Shown piece by piece: positions 47,001 to 57,600 of a stretch of 64,000 nucleotides of DNA. This DNA comes from Maribacter aquimaris (lineage in GTDB: Bacteria > Bacteroidota > Bacteroidia > Flavobacteriales > Flavobacteriaceae). The stretch is from contig NZ_JABTCF010000001.1 in the NCBI RefSeq assembly GCF_014596745.1, forward strand, positions 434,001 through 498,000, in the 5' to 3' direction. Position numbers and translations under genes: made by a program. The notes beneath the pieces are model-generated. The model was not told where the DNA came from. It saw only the letters and a program-made list of their open reading frames with translations, and did not search any database. Position 1 is the stretch's first letter. Each line of letters opens with the position of its first letter.

Positions 47001-47187
47001 GTTTTGGACCCTAGTGCGGATTCCCTACTAGATATAAATTACGAATACGGAGCGTTACGTGGTTCTATTTCCCCATCCATGAAGTACACAATTTTTAGTA
47101 CTGCCCTGTTTTCCACTTCACAAAAAGAAACTTTTCCATTATAAATAATCCGCAAAACACAAACAATCGGCAGGGCATAAAATTGTA

Positions 47188-47195
47188 TATTTGTT
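47188..47195 (+). promoter_or_regulatory. -7 promoter element for icd
   Basis: TATATTTG matches TAnnTTTG exactly, 25 bp before the icd ATG. No clear -33 TTG is seen. Confidence 0.5.
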
Positions 47196-47220
47196 TCACT
47201 AAAATCAAATTACTCAATAG

Positions 47221-49440
<2,220 letters not shown>

Positions 49441-49456
49441 CACATTGTTAACCAGA

Positions 49457-49488
49457 GAAAAACCCTTGGCTTACGCCGGGGGTTTTTC
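49457..49488 (+). terminator. icd terminator
   Basis: A 14-bp stem including GAAAAACCC and GGGTTTTTC with a TTAC loop and two G-U pairs, followed by TTTT. It starts 16 bp after the icd stop. Confidence 0.9.
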
Positions 49489-49555
49489 TTTTAAATAAAT
49501 GTTAACACCCCCATATACCCTATTATTCTTCATACATTTACTAAAAATCGCATCA

Positions 49556-51931
49556 ATGAATAAGAGGCCATTATCATTTATAATTTTATTTTTCCTTTTT
49601 TCTTTTATTCTATTTTCCCAACAAAAATATACTTTAAGCGGTACCGTATCGGAAGCTTCCAGTAACGAAACAATGATCGGCGTTACTATTGCCATTCCTG
49701 AATTGGGTACTGGTGTGACCACCAATGAATATGGTTTCTACTCCATTACACTGCCCGAAGGGGAATACAACATACAAATCAGTTATTTAGGATTTCAAGG
49801 GCAGACCCAAACCATCAGCTTAACCGAAAACAGCAAATTGAATTTTCTAATGGTTGAGGAAGCCCAACAATTGGAAGAAGTGGTTGTTACGGATTCAAGT
49901 GATAAATTGGATATTCGAAAACCACAAATGAGCGTAAACACCATGTCTGTGGCAACCATTAAAAAAATACCCGTAATCTTGGGGGAAGCCGACGTCATTA
50001 AATCCATTTTACTACTGCCTGGTGTCACCAATGCTGGCGAGGGATCTTCCGGCTTCAATGTTCGGGGAGGTGCCGTAGACCAAAATCTCATACTTCTGGA
50101 TGAAGCCACTATTTTCAATTCCTCCCACCTTTTTGGTTTTTTCTCGGTTTTTAATCCTGATGCCATTAAGGATATAAAACTATACAAAGGGGGAATCCCT
50201 GCCCGATATGGCGGAAGACTTTCCTCAGTGCTTGATATCTTTCAAAAGGAAGGCAATAGCAAGGAACTGAAAATCAATGGGGGTATTGGCCTGGTAGCAA
50301 GCCGTTTACTTGTTGAGGGACCCTTGAAAAAAGACAAGGCGGCCTTTCTCATTGGTGGTAGATCGTCCTATGCCCATCTATTCCTACCCTTGTTCGACAT
50401 AGACAATACCGCCTATTTCTATGACCTGAACACCAAAATCAATTTCAAGATAAACGAGAACAACAACATCTTTTTGTCCGGGTATTTTGGGAGGGATGTT
50501 TTTAGTATCAGCGACAGTTTTGTGAACACCTATGGCAATGCCGTCGGTAACTTTCGTTGGAACCACTTGTTCTCCAACAAGTTGTTCTCCAATCTTTCCT
50601 TGATTTATTCCGATTACTACTATGGACTCAAATTGGATTTTGTCGGATTCAACTGGAATTCAGGGATTCAAAACTTCAATGTGAAGTATGACTTAAAGCA
50701 TTACCTGAATGATAATCTACAAATAAACTACGGCCTTAACAATATCTATTACCGCTTTAACCCAGGAAAAATAGAACCAAGCAATGCTTCTTCGGGAATT
50801 GTGGAAGATCAACTTATTCAAAAATACGCCAATGAATTTGCCGCGTATATTGATATTGAACATGATATTACCCCAAATTTAAGTTTGGGCTACGGATTGC
50901 GCTTTAGCAACTTCAACCGTTTGGGACAAGAGGAAGTAAACGTATATGAAAATGACAACCCAGTTGTCTACAACCCTTCCCTTCAAATCTATCAGGAAGC
51001 GGACCCCATATCCGTTTTAAATCCTAAGCGTAGCGAAAGTCTGGCCAAATTCAACAATTTTGAACCTAGGATCAGCGTATCGTACATTATTAACGACAAC
51101 AGCTCCGTAAAGGGCAGTTACACCCGATTGGCACAATACCTCCACCTCATATCGAATACTAGTTCACCAACCCCTCTGGACGTATGGACCCCTAGTGGCT
51201 CTTTTATTGAACCACAGCTTCTGGATCAATATGCCTTAGGGTATTTCCGAAATCTTAAGGAAGGTGATTATTCCGTCGAAACCGAGGTATTCTATAAGGA
51301 CATCCAAAACCGTATTGATTATATCGATGGTGCCAATCTTATCGCCAATGATGCCATTGAGCAGGTTATCCTTAATGGTGAGGCCAGGGCCTATGGACTG
51401 GAATTCCTATTTCGAAAGAATACCGGAAAACTTCAAGGTTGGTTGGCTTACACCCTTTCCAAATCTGAACAAAGAACACCAGGTAGAAACATTACCGAAC
51501 CCGGTATTAATAATGGTCAGTGGTACAATACACCTTATGATAAGACCCATGATTTTTCCATCTATGGCAATTATGACCTTAATAGTAAATGGAGTTTCAA
51601 TACAAATTTTGTGTTTCAAACAGGGCAACCCACCAACTACCCCATAGGGCAATATGAATATCAAGGATTGACGGTCCCTTACTATGGACTAAGAAACCAA
51701 GAAAGGCTACCGAGTTATCACCGCCTCGATCTATCGGCCAGTCTTACCCCTAGAAAGAATGCGAATAGAAAAGTACAGGGGGAATGGATATTCAGCCTTT
51801 ACAATGTTTACAATAGACGTAATGCTGCCTCCATTTCGTTTAGCAGAAATGAGGATACCAATGTGAATGAAGCGGTACGAACTTCGATTTTCGGGATAGT
51901 ACCTGCCGTTACCTATAATTTTAAATTTTAG
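49556..51931 (+). CDS. TonB-dependent receptor
   Basis: A 791-residue outer membrane receptor. It has a signal peptide (about 1-24), an N-terminal carboxypeptidase-like beta-sandwich (YTLSGTVSEASSNETMIGV), a plug (VVTDSSDKLD, LLPGVTNAGEGSSGFNVRGG) and a long beta barrel ending in ...TYNFKF with a C-terminal phenylalanine. The start at 49556 gives a good signal peptide; an in-frame ATG at 49499 adds 19 unlikely residues. The next gene is a DUF4249 lipoprotein, the usual partner of this receptor type. The ligand is unknown. Confidence 0.93.
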   Translation: MNKRPLSFIILFFLFSFILFSQQKYTLSGTVSEASSNETMIGVTIAIPELGTGVTTNEYGFYSITLPEGEYNIQISYLGFQGQTQTISLTENSKLNFLMVEEAQQLEEVVVTDSSDKLDIRKPQMSVNTMSVATIKKIPVILGEADVIKSILLLPGVTNAGEGSSGFNVRGGAVDQNLILLDEATIFNSSHLFGFFSVFNPDAIKDIKLYKGGIPARYGGRLSSVLDIFQKEGNSKELKINGGIGLVASRLLVEGPLKKDKAAFLIGGRSSYAHLFLPLFDIDNTAYFYDLNTKINFKINENNNIFLSGYFGRDVFSISDSFVNTYGNAVGNFRWNHLFSNKLFSNLSLIYSDYYYGLKLDFVGFNWNSGIQNFNVKYDLKHYLNDNLQINYGLNNIYYRFNPGKIEPSNASSGIVEDQLIQKYANEFAAYIDIEHDITPNLSLGYGLRFSNFNRLGQEEVNVYENDNPVVYNPSLQIYQEADPISVLNPKRSESLAKFNNFEPRISVSYIINDNSSVKGSYTRLAQYLHLISNTSSPTPLDVWTPSGSFIEPQLLDQYALGYFRNLKEGDYSVETEVFYKDIQNRIDYIDGANLIANDAIEQVILNGEARAYGLEFLFRKNTGKLQGWLAYTLSKSEQRTPGRNITEPGINNGQWYNTPYDKTHDFSIYGNYDLNSKWSFNTNFVFQTGQPTNYPIGQYEYQGLTVPYYGLRNQERLPSYHRLDLSASLTPRKNANRKVQGEWIFSLYNVYNRRNAASISFSRNEDTNVNEAVRTSIFGIVPAVTYNFKF

Positions 51932-51934
51932 GCC

Positions 51935-52741
51935 ATGAAAAAATATGTACTTGTAATATTTGTGCTTTCCTTTGTTTTCGGTTGTGAGGATGTAGTCGAA
52001 ATAGACGTACCCAAGGATGACACACGTTTATCGATTGACGCCTTGATCCGTATTGATACCGAGACATCAACAACACGCGTAGCGGTAAAGGCTACCGAAA
52101 CCACCAGTTTTTTCGAGGAAATTGAGCCAGCGGTTTTAGACCAAATACAATTATTGAACACTTCCTCTAATACGATAACAGACCTCGTGGAAGACCCCTC
52201 TGGCTCTGGTGTTTATGTTGCAAATTGGCCAACCCGTGAATTGATGGAAGGTGATTTCCAATTGAACATTCTGTATAACAATGAACAATATGAGGCCACG
52301 ACCACCTTTGTGCCCACGGTACCTTTCGATGATTTAAGACAAGGGGATGGTACATTATTCTCTGAAGACGAAACGGAAATCGTGGTTTCGTATACCGATG
52401 TAGCCAATAGCGATGACTATTATCTCTTCGATTTTGGATTTAATGAATACCTCGTATCCGAGGACACCTTTTATCCTGGACAGTCCTTTGAATTCTCTTA
52501 CTTTTATGAAGACGGACTTGAAGCAGGAAGAAATCTGAATATCAGTATTTTAGGTGTAGATGAAACATTTTACAATTACATGAACCAATTGATTGCTCAA
52601 AGCGGGGGTGACCAAGGTCCTTTTCAGACCCCAGCAGCCACGGTTCGGGGAAATATCATTAATACCACTGATTCGGAAAACTTGGCCTTAGGATATTTTG
52701 CCCTATGTCAGGAATATAGGGAAACTATCATACTGGAATAA
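51935..52741 (+). CDS. DUF4249 family lipoprotein
   Basis: A 268-residue lipoprotein (lipobox C17 in VFGCEDV). The mature protein starts EDVVEIDVP, typical of DUF4249, beta-rich proteins found next to TonB-dependent receptors with a carboxypeptidase-like domain; the ending region with ENLALGYFALCQEYR also fits. It lies 3 bp after the receptor gene. By analogy with SusD it may be a surface partner of the receptor, but it is not a SusD homologue. Confidence 0.9.
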   Translation: MKKYVLVIFVLSFVFGCEDVVEIDVPKDDTRLSIDALIRIDTETSTTRVAVKATETTSFFEEIEPAVLDQIQLLNTSSNTITDLVEDPSGSGVYVANWPTRELMEGDFQLNILYNNEQYEATTTFVPTVPFDDLRQGDGTLFSEDETEIVVSYTDVANSDDYYLFDFGFNEYLVSEDTFYPGQSFEFSYFYEDGLEAGRNLNISILGVDETFYNYMNQLIAQSGGDQGPFQTPAATVRGNIINTTDSENLALGYFALCQEYRETIILE

Positions 52742-52812
52742 AATTATGGTGTAGTGTCACCCAATTATTACGCTAGAATGGATACTTTTATTGTTATAAC
52801 ATTTTAACCGGC

Positions 52813-53049
52813 ATGAGAACCAATAAAGACCTATTGATTAAAGGCATAAAGCATTTTGCTTATACCTTTCTTTTAATGTTTACCGCTCCCACGGTATTAT
52901 GGCAAGCTTTCAAAAACCAGGAACACTCCTTTTACATCCCGGTTCTGATTGTGGGCCTTATTTTGGCCATTGCGGCAATTGCCATGGCCTTTTATAGTGT
53001 TCATTTAATCATGAATGCCCTGTTCAATACACCAAAAAAGAAAAAATAA
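52813..53049 (+). CDS. Small membrane protein (DUF6095-like)
   Basis: A 78-residue protein with two hydrophobic segments (about 14-30 and 42-66) and a lysine-rich cytoplasmic tail. I associate the start MRTNKDLLIKGIKH with a small flavobacterial family called DUF6095. Function is unknown. It lies 71 bp after the DUF4249 gene and is convergent with the DUF4294 gene. Confidence 0.75.
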   Translation: MRTNKDLLIKGIKHFAYTFLLMFTAPTVLWQAFKNQEHSFYIPVLIVGLILAIAAIAMAFYSVHLIMNALFNTPKKKK

Positions 53050-53081
53050 CGGCTAAGCTTCTTTTAGCAAAAACCACTACA

Positions 53082-53771
53082 TTATTTTTTATCGGTACTT
53101 GCGGTACGCCATTTGTCCTCCAAATCCATATAATCGAAATCCAAAGCCGATTTTTGTCGTTTCAATTTACCGGCCGCGAAAGCCCGCTGTAAAATATCCT
53201 CGATAAGGTAGTCCTCCTGTACCATTTCAGGATCATACTCCTCCTTTAAACTGATATTGAACATTTTGGCCGTCGTATTGTACCAAAAAGCACGCCAACC
53301 ATTTCTTAGTTCCTTCACCAGGTTAAAAGCGTTATATCCCGTTTGTCGGTAAATAAGTTTCACCAAGATCTGTCCCTCGGTACGCGTCAGTTTTTTCAGT
53401 TCATCCGAAAATTCCCCTTCAATATATTTTTGGACTTTCTTCGTGTATTTTTTTCGTTTTCTTGGCTTTTTTATTTTTGAGAGACTATCATTGAGCTCCT
53501 GCAAACGCTCCGCAGCCATCTTCGCATAAGGAAATACCTTAATGGTCTTTCTTCGTAGGATATAATATCTGAGTTTTTCTTTGTAGGACGGGAATTTCAG
53601 TCGGCTAAAGACATACACTTCCTCAAGGGGAATAGAGTTGTATACAATCGAATCCCCTTCAATAACGATCATTTTTTCCATGATAGAATCCAAAGGCCGA
53701 TCTTCCACCTGTGCCATAACAAGCAGCGAAAAGAAGCTGAAAACAAAAATCAATATGTTCTTTTTCATCAT
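53082..53771 (-). CDS. DUF4294 family secreted protein
   Basis: A 229-residue protein with a signal peptide (about 1-20, LLVMAQ). The mature part is rich in lysine and arginine and has the DUF4294 block with VFPYAKMAAERLQELND, followed by a KKxxKKVQKYIEGEF segment and LVKLIYRQTG. The C-terminus is acidic. Found mostly in Bacteroidota; function is unknown. Confidence 0.87.
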   Translation of the reverse strand: MMKKNILIFVFSFFSLLVMAQVEDRPLDSIMEKMIVIEGDSIVYNSIPLEEVYVFSRLKFPSYKEKLRYYILRRKTIKVFPYAKMAAERLQELNDSLSKIKKPRKRKKYTKKVQKYIEGEFSDELKKLTRTEGQILVKLIYRQTGYNAFNLVKELRNGWRAFWYNTTAKMFNISLKEEYDPEMVQEDYLIEDILQRAFAAGKLKRQKSALDFDYMDLEDKWRTASTDKK

Positions 53772-53846
53772 TGGGTTTAAAGCAAAAGCCTTGCCAAATT
53801 TAACGATAATTAACCATGGTTATTATTAATTGGAAGTGAATATTGT

Positions 53847-53854
53847 TAAGTTTG
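53847..53854 (+). promoter_or_regulatory. -7 promoter element for the M42 peptidase gene
   Basis: TAAGTTTG matches TAnnTTTG exactly, 18 bp before the ATG at 53873. It lies downstream of an alternative in-frame ATG at 53843, so that start is unlikely. Confidence 0.5.
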
Positions 53855-53872
53855 TATACAAAATTATTATAT

Positions 53873-54961
53873 ATGGCCACAAAGAATATTCTCAACAAAA
53901 AATCAATGGATTTTTTGGAAAAATACCTGAATAACGCAGCCCCAACAGGCTACGAATGGGAAGGACAAAAGATTTGGATGGAATATCTAAAACCTTATGT
54001 AGATACTTTCATAACCGACACCTATGGCTCTGCCGTTGGAGTCATTAATCCGGATGCCAAATTCAAAGTAGTTATAGAAGGGCATTCTGATGAAATTTCA
54101 TGGTATGTCAACTACATTACCGATAACGGACTATTGTATGTAATCCGGAATGGTGGTAGCGATCATCAAATTGCACCTTCAAAATGGGTGAACATCCATA
54201 CGAAAAAAGGCATTGTGAAAGGTGTTTTCGGTTGGCCCGCTATCCATACCAGAAATAAGGCTAAGGAAGAACCACCTAAATTGGATAACATCTTTATTGA
54301 CATAGGCGCCAAAGACAAGGAAGAAGTTGAAAAAATGGGTGTTCATGTAGGCTGTGTCATTACCTATCCCGATGAATTCCAAATTCTAAACAAAGATAAA
54401 TTCGTATGCCGAGCGATAGACAATAGGGCCGGTGGCTTTATGGTCGCGGAAGTTGCCCGATTGTTGCATGAGAACAAAAAGAAATTGCCTTTCGGATTGT
54501 ATATAACCAATTCCGTTCAAGAGGAAATAGGGTTACGCGGCGCTGAAATGATTACCCAGACCATAAAACCGAATGTGGCGATCATTACCGATGTGTGCCA
54601 CGACACGACGACCCCTATGATCGAGAAGAAGACCGAGGGCCATACCGAAATAGGTGCAGGGCCGGTTATTTCTTATGCCCCTGCGGTACAGAATAAACTA
54701 CGGGAAAGAATTATAGAAACAGCGGAAGCCCATAAAATCCCATTCCAACGAATGGCAGCCTCCAGGTCAACAGGAACCGATACCGATGCCTTTGCCTACA
54801 GCAATGGCGGTGTAGCTTCTGCCCTTATCTCCTTACCGCTACGCTATATGCACACCACTGTGGAAACCGTGCATAAGGATGATGTTGAGAACGTGATTCG
54901 TTTGATTTATGAAACGGTATTGAATATAAAGGACGGTGAGACTTTCAGTTATTTTGATTGA
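53873..54961 (+). CDS. M42 family metallopeptidase
   Basis: A 362-residue dinuclear zinc aminopeptidase or endoglucanase-like protein. Metal and catalytic residues are in EGHSDEISW (H71, D73), AIDNRAGG, QEEIGLRGA and the late MHTTVETV histidine. The start at 53873 is supported by the promoter element. It probably trims intracellular peptides. The Nudix gene starts 24 bp downstream. Confidence 0.94.
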   Translation: MATKNILNKKSMDFLEKYLNNAAPTGYEWEGQKIWMEYLKPYVDTFITDTYGSAVGVINPDAKFKVVIEGHSDEISWYVNYITDNGLLYVIRNGGSDHQIAPSKWVNIHTKKGIVKGVFGWPAIHTRNKAKEEPPKLDNIFIDIGAKDKEEVEKMGVHVGCVITYPDEFQILNKDKFVCRAIDNRAGGFMVAEVARLLHENKKKLPFGLYITNSVQEEIGLRGAEMITQTIKPNVAIITDVCHDTTTPMIEKKTEGHTEIGAGPVISYAPAVQNKLRERIIETAEAHKIPFQRMAASRSTGTDTDAFAYSNGGVASALISLPLRYMHTTVETVHKDDVENVIRLIYETVLNIKDGETFSYFD

Positions 54962-54985
54962 TGGACTCTTTTAAATAATTTTATT

Positions 54986-55534
54986 ATGGATGAATTGGTT
55001 GATATACTGGATGCTGAAGGAAACTCCACCGGAAAAACAGCCATGAAATCCGAAGCCCATAAACATGGACTGTTCCATCCGACAGTCCATGTTTGGTTTT
55101 ATACCAAAAACGGACAGGTATTATTGCAGCAACGAGGAAAGGACAAGGATATACATCCCCTACTCTGGGACGTTTCCGTAGCCGGACATGTAGGAGCGGG
55201 CGAAAATATTGAAACCGCTGCCATTCGTGAAGTCGCTGAAGAAATAGGTTTGGATATCACTTCCGATGAACTGGGGAAGATCGGGGTTTTCAAATCCATA
55301 CAAGAACATCATGAAAACTTGATCGATTGTGAATTCCACCACACCTTTCTCTGCGAATTAAAGGTGCCTTTTTCACAATTGCATAAACAGGACTCCGAAG
55401 TTGAGGCCTTGGCCCTTACCCCACTCCTGAAGTTTTCAGAGGAAACCTGGGGATTGGCCAATCCACAAAAATATGTTCCACACAGCGTGGATTATTACAA
55501 AACAATAATCAAGGCCATTAAAAAAAGGTTATAG
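54986..55534 (+). CDS. Nudix hydrolase (IDI-like)
   Basis: A 182-residue Nudix protein. The Nudix box is complete: GHVGAGENIETAAIREVAEE then IGL. The N-terminal part (DELVDILDAEGNSTGKTAM and HPTVHVWFYTK) resembles YfcD and isopentenyl-diphosphate isomerase, but no isomerase-specific cysteine/glutamate pair was identified with certainty. It probably hydrolyses a nucleoside or isoprenoid diphosphate. Its 3' end overlaps convergent hisS by 6 bp. Confidence 0.9.
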   Translation: MDELVDILDAEGNSTGKTAMKSEAHKHGLFHPTVHVWFYTKNGQVLLQQRGKDKDIHPLLWDVSVAGHVGAGENIETAAIREVAEEIGLDITSDELGKIGVFKSIQEHHENLIDCEFHHTFLCELKVPFSQLHKQDSEVEALALTPLLKFSEETWGLANPQKYVPHSVDYYKTIIKAIKKRL

Positions 55535-56905
55535 CCTTTTTATGAAATCCTTGATTTCATCCAGGCCATACGTATGTTGTTCACCGCTGGCCATATCCTT
55601 GACCACGAAAGTCTTGGTGTTCATTTCATTTTCGCCGATCAGCACTACAAAAGGCACCTTGCGGTTATTGGCGTATTTCATTTGTTTTTGCATTTTGGCC
55701 TTACTGGGGTACACATCTGCGGTAACCCCTTGCTTTCGCAACTGGGTCACTAATGCCAAAGCCGACATCGATTCCCTTTCCCCAAAGTTCATGCAAAGCA
55801 CATCCAGTGACTTATCCAAGGTTTCAGGAAATAAGTCCAATTCTTCCAAAACCAAATAAATTCGGTCTAAACCAAATGAAATACCCACTCCGCTCACATT
55901 TTTCAGCCCAAAGATCCCCGTTAGATCGTCATAACGTCCACCACCGCCAATAGAGCCCATTTTAACGCCTTCTGGCGCTCCAACCTCAAAGATGGCTCCT
56001 GTGTAATAGTTAAGCCCTCTAGCAAGTGTTACATCGATTTTTAGGTTTGCGGATTCCAATTCCAAATCCCTAATGGCATTGATAATAAATCCAAGCTCTT
56101 CGACTCCCTTGCTACCTTGCTCGGAATCCGCAAGTAAATGCTTTAGGGCCTCCAATTGGGAAGCATTGTCACCGGAAAGGTCAAAAAGCGGTGCTGCCTT
56201 GGCTATCGCTTCTTCTGAAATACCTTTGGCCAGCATTTCCTTTCGTACCCCTTCTACCCCTATCTTATCCAATTTATCCAAAGCCACGGTAAAATTCACC
56301 AAATTGTCCTGGGCTCCAATAACCTCGGCTATTCCGGCAAGTATCTTTCTGTTGTTCAACTTTATGGTAACCCCTTCCAATTTCAAATCAGCAAAAACAG
56401 CATCGTACAACTGGATCAATTCCACCTCCTGTAAAAGGGAATTTGACCCAACCACATCGGCATCACATTGATAAAACTCCCTAAAACGACCTTTTTGGGG
56501 TCGGTCTGCCCGCCAAACAGGCTGTATCTGATAGCGCTTAAATGGAAAATCGATCTCATTTTGGTGCATCACCACATAGCGTGCAAAAGGCACTGTTAGA
56601 TCATAGCGTAATGCCTTCTCCGAAATCTTCGCTGTCAACGATTTAGAATCCTTGGAACTGTAGGTAGCATCATCTACCTTACTGATATAATCACCTGAAT
56701 TCAATATCTTAAAAATCAAACGATCCCCTTCATCCCCATATTTACCCATTAAGGTCTCCGAATTTTCAAAAGACGGGGTTTCAATAGGCTGAAAACCAAA
56801 AATCTTAAAGTGCTTTTTTATAATCTCGAAAATATAGTCGCGTTTTGCGATTTCGGTAGGTGAAAAATCACGGGTTCCCTTAGGTATACTTGGTTTTTGT
56901 GCCAT
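55529..56905 (-). CDS. hisS: Histidyl-tRNA synthetase
   Basis: Charges tRNA-His. The 458-residue class II enzyme starts PSIPKGTRDFSP (motif 1 region), has motif 2 with FREFYQCDADVVG, the HisA block LARGLNYYTGAIFEV and motif 3 GGGGRYDDL with GISFGLDRI, then the C-terminal anticodon-binding domain. Complete and of normal length. A TATATTTG element lies 18 bp upstream. Confidence 0.97.
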   Translation of the reverse strand: MAQKPSIPKGTRDFSPTEIAKRDYIFEIIKKHFKIFGFQPIETPSFENSETLMGKYGDEGDRLIFKILNSGDYISKVDDATYSSKDSKSLTAKISEKALRYDLTVPFARYVVMHQNEIDFPFKRYQIQPVWRADRPQKGRFREFYQCDADVVGSNSLLQEVELIQLYDAVFADLKLEGVTIKLNNRKILAGIAEVIGAQDNLVNFTVALDKLDKIGVEGVRKEMLAKGISEEAIAKAAPLFDLSGDNASQLEALKHLLADSEQGSKGVEELGFIINAIRDLELESANLKIDVTLARGLNYYTGAIFEVGAPEGVKMGSIGGGGRYDDLTGIFGLKNVSGVGISFGLDRIYLVLEELDLFPETLDKSLDVLCMNFGERESMSALALVTQLRKQGVTADVYPSKAKMQKQMKYANNRKVPFVVLIGENEMNTKTFVVKDMASGEQHTYGLDEIKDFIKRL

Positions 56906-56922
56906 TTGGTAAATTTCTAATG

Positions 56923-56930
56923 CAAATATA
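56923..56930 (-). promoter_or_regulatory. -7 promoter element for hisS
   Basis: The - strand reads TATATTTG, an exact TAnnTTTG match, 18 bp before the hisS ATG at 56905. Confidence 0.5.
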
Positions 56931-56967
56931 TGTTTTTGTTGATCCTAGCCTTCGCCTGAATTTGATA

Positions 56968-57444
56968 TTATTGTATCCCGATCATGCTGTCGAACCATTT
57001 ATACAAATCCCCTTTGGTGATCGTAGCCCCTTGTTGGATCAACTTGAATTTGTCCAGGTTCTTATCCTCTGTGTACGCTTTAGATGCCGTTAAATATTCC
57101 ACAAAGTCGGATTGCCAATTTTTCTTGAACCAACCAAACCCCTCCTTGGTCATTAAATCAACATCCGGATTCATCACCTTGACCGAAATGAGTTTCATTT
57201 CCTTATCGGTCAGTTCGAACAGATGCATTTGTTGGGCGGAAATATTCTCAAGATACGCAACCTTGGTCAATACCCCTTCCCAAATTAAATCACTGAAAAC
57301 ATCCAACTCCTCTTCTGCCACTTCCGGCTTCTTAGCCTTTAGTTCTTCCCACTCTTCAGCCGTAATGGATTGTGTTGCCAAGAAATTTATGAATTCCTGA
57401 TGCAGTTCTTCCAATTGTTGCTTGGTCAATCTCGTATATTTCAT
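56968..57444 (-). CDS. DUF6495 family protein
   Basis: A 158-residue soluble protein with no signal peptide. The start MKYTRLTKQQLEELHQEFI and the FVEYLTASKAYTEDKN region are characteristic of a small conserved flavobacterial family that I know as DUF6495. It has no catalytic motif. It lies 62 bp upstream of hisS on the same strand. Function unknown. Confidence 0.82.
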   Translation of the reverse strand: MKYTRLTKQQLEELHQEFINFLATQSITAEEWEELKAKKPEVAEEELDVFSDLIWEGVLTKVAYLENISAQQMHLFELTDKEMKLISVKVMNPDVDLMTKEGFGWFKKNWQSDFVEYLTASKAYTEDKNLDKFKLIQQGATITKGDLYKWFDSMIGIQ

Positions 57445-57484
57445 CGATTATCTGATTTGTTACTGGTTTCAGTCTGCAAAAATA

Positions 57485-57514
57485 AAAAGCCCTGACAGAA
57501 TCGTCAGGGCTTTT
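57485..57514 (-). terminator. FUSC gene terminator (repeat copy A)
   Basis: AAAAGCCCTGAC, a 6-base loop and GTCAGGGCTTTT form a 12-bp stem. It works on both strands and lies 87 bp after the FUSC stop codon. Confidence 0.88.
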
Positions 57515-57536
57515 AAGATTATTTTCTGTATTCTTC

Positions 57537-57557
57537 CTAAAAAATATAATGTACACC
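57537..57557 (-). pseudogene. Vestigial 3' end of a TonB-dependent receptor
   Basis: On the - strand the codons read Gly-Val-His-Tyr-Ile-Phe-stop, against Gly-Val-Arg-Tyr-Ile-Phe-stop at the true end of the receptor at 59991-60011. The match continues into the flanking terminator. Upstream, the frame is open for only about eight more codons before a TAA, so nothing more of the receptor survives. Confidence 0.55.
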
Positions 57558-57600
57558 TCTTTTATCCCCCTCTATGCTTTCTTATACAGTCAACCGTTTA

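Larger units (their letters stand above)
46501..47220. other. Gene-free intergenic region between rplS and icd
   Basis: About 720 bp with no open reading frame that looks coding: the reading frames present are short and lack protein-like composition. It contains a hairpin at 46854-46922, a strong terminator-like hairpin at 46959-47000 and the icd promoter element at 47188-47195. The first 350 bp are AT-rich and I see no feature in them apart from weak repeats. It could carry a small RNA gene or a decayed gene. Confidence 0.6.
57484..57557 (-). repeat. Direct repeat copy A (terminator plus TonB-receptor tail)
   Basis: A 74-bp segment about 85% identical by eye to 59938-60011, on the same orientation. 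It includes the hairpin at 57485-57514 and a vestigial reading-frame end. It lies just downstream of the FUSC gene. Confidence 0.8.

Noticed and set aside
46947-47144. A 65-residue reading frame in the gene-free region
   Set aside because: Its composition and hairpin overlap argue against coding; no recognisable protein pattern.
53049-53081. Terminator between DUF6095 and DUF4294 genes
   Set aside because: Only a 5-bp stem without a proper T-run; too weak to report.
55099-55342. Antisense reading frames inside the Nudix and hisS genes
   Set aside because: They are shadows of strongly recognisable genes on the other strand.
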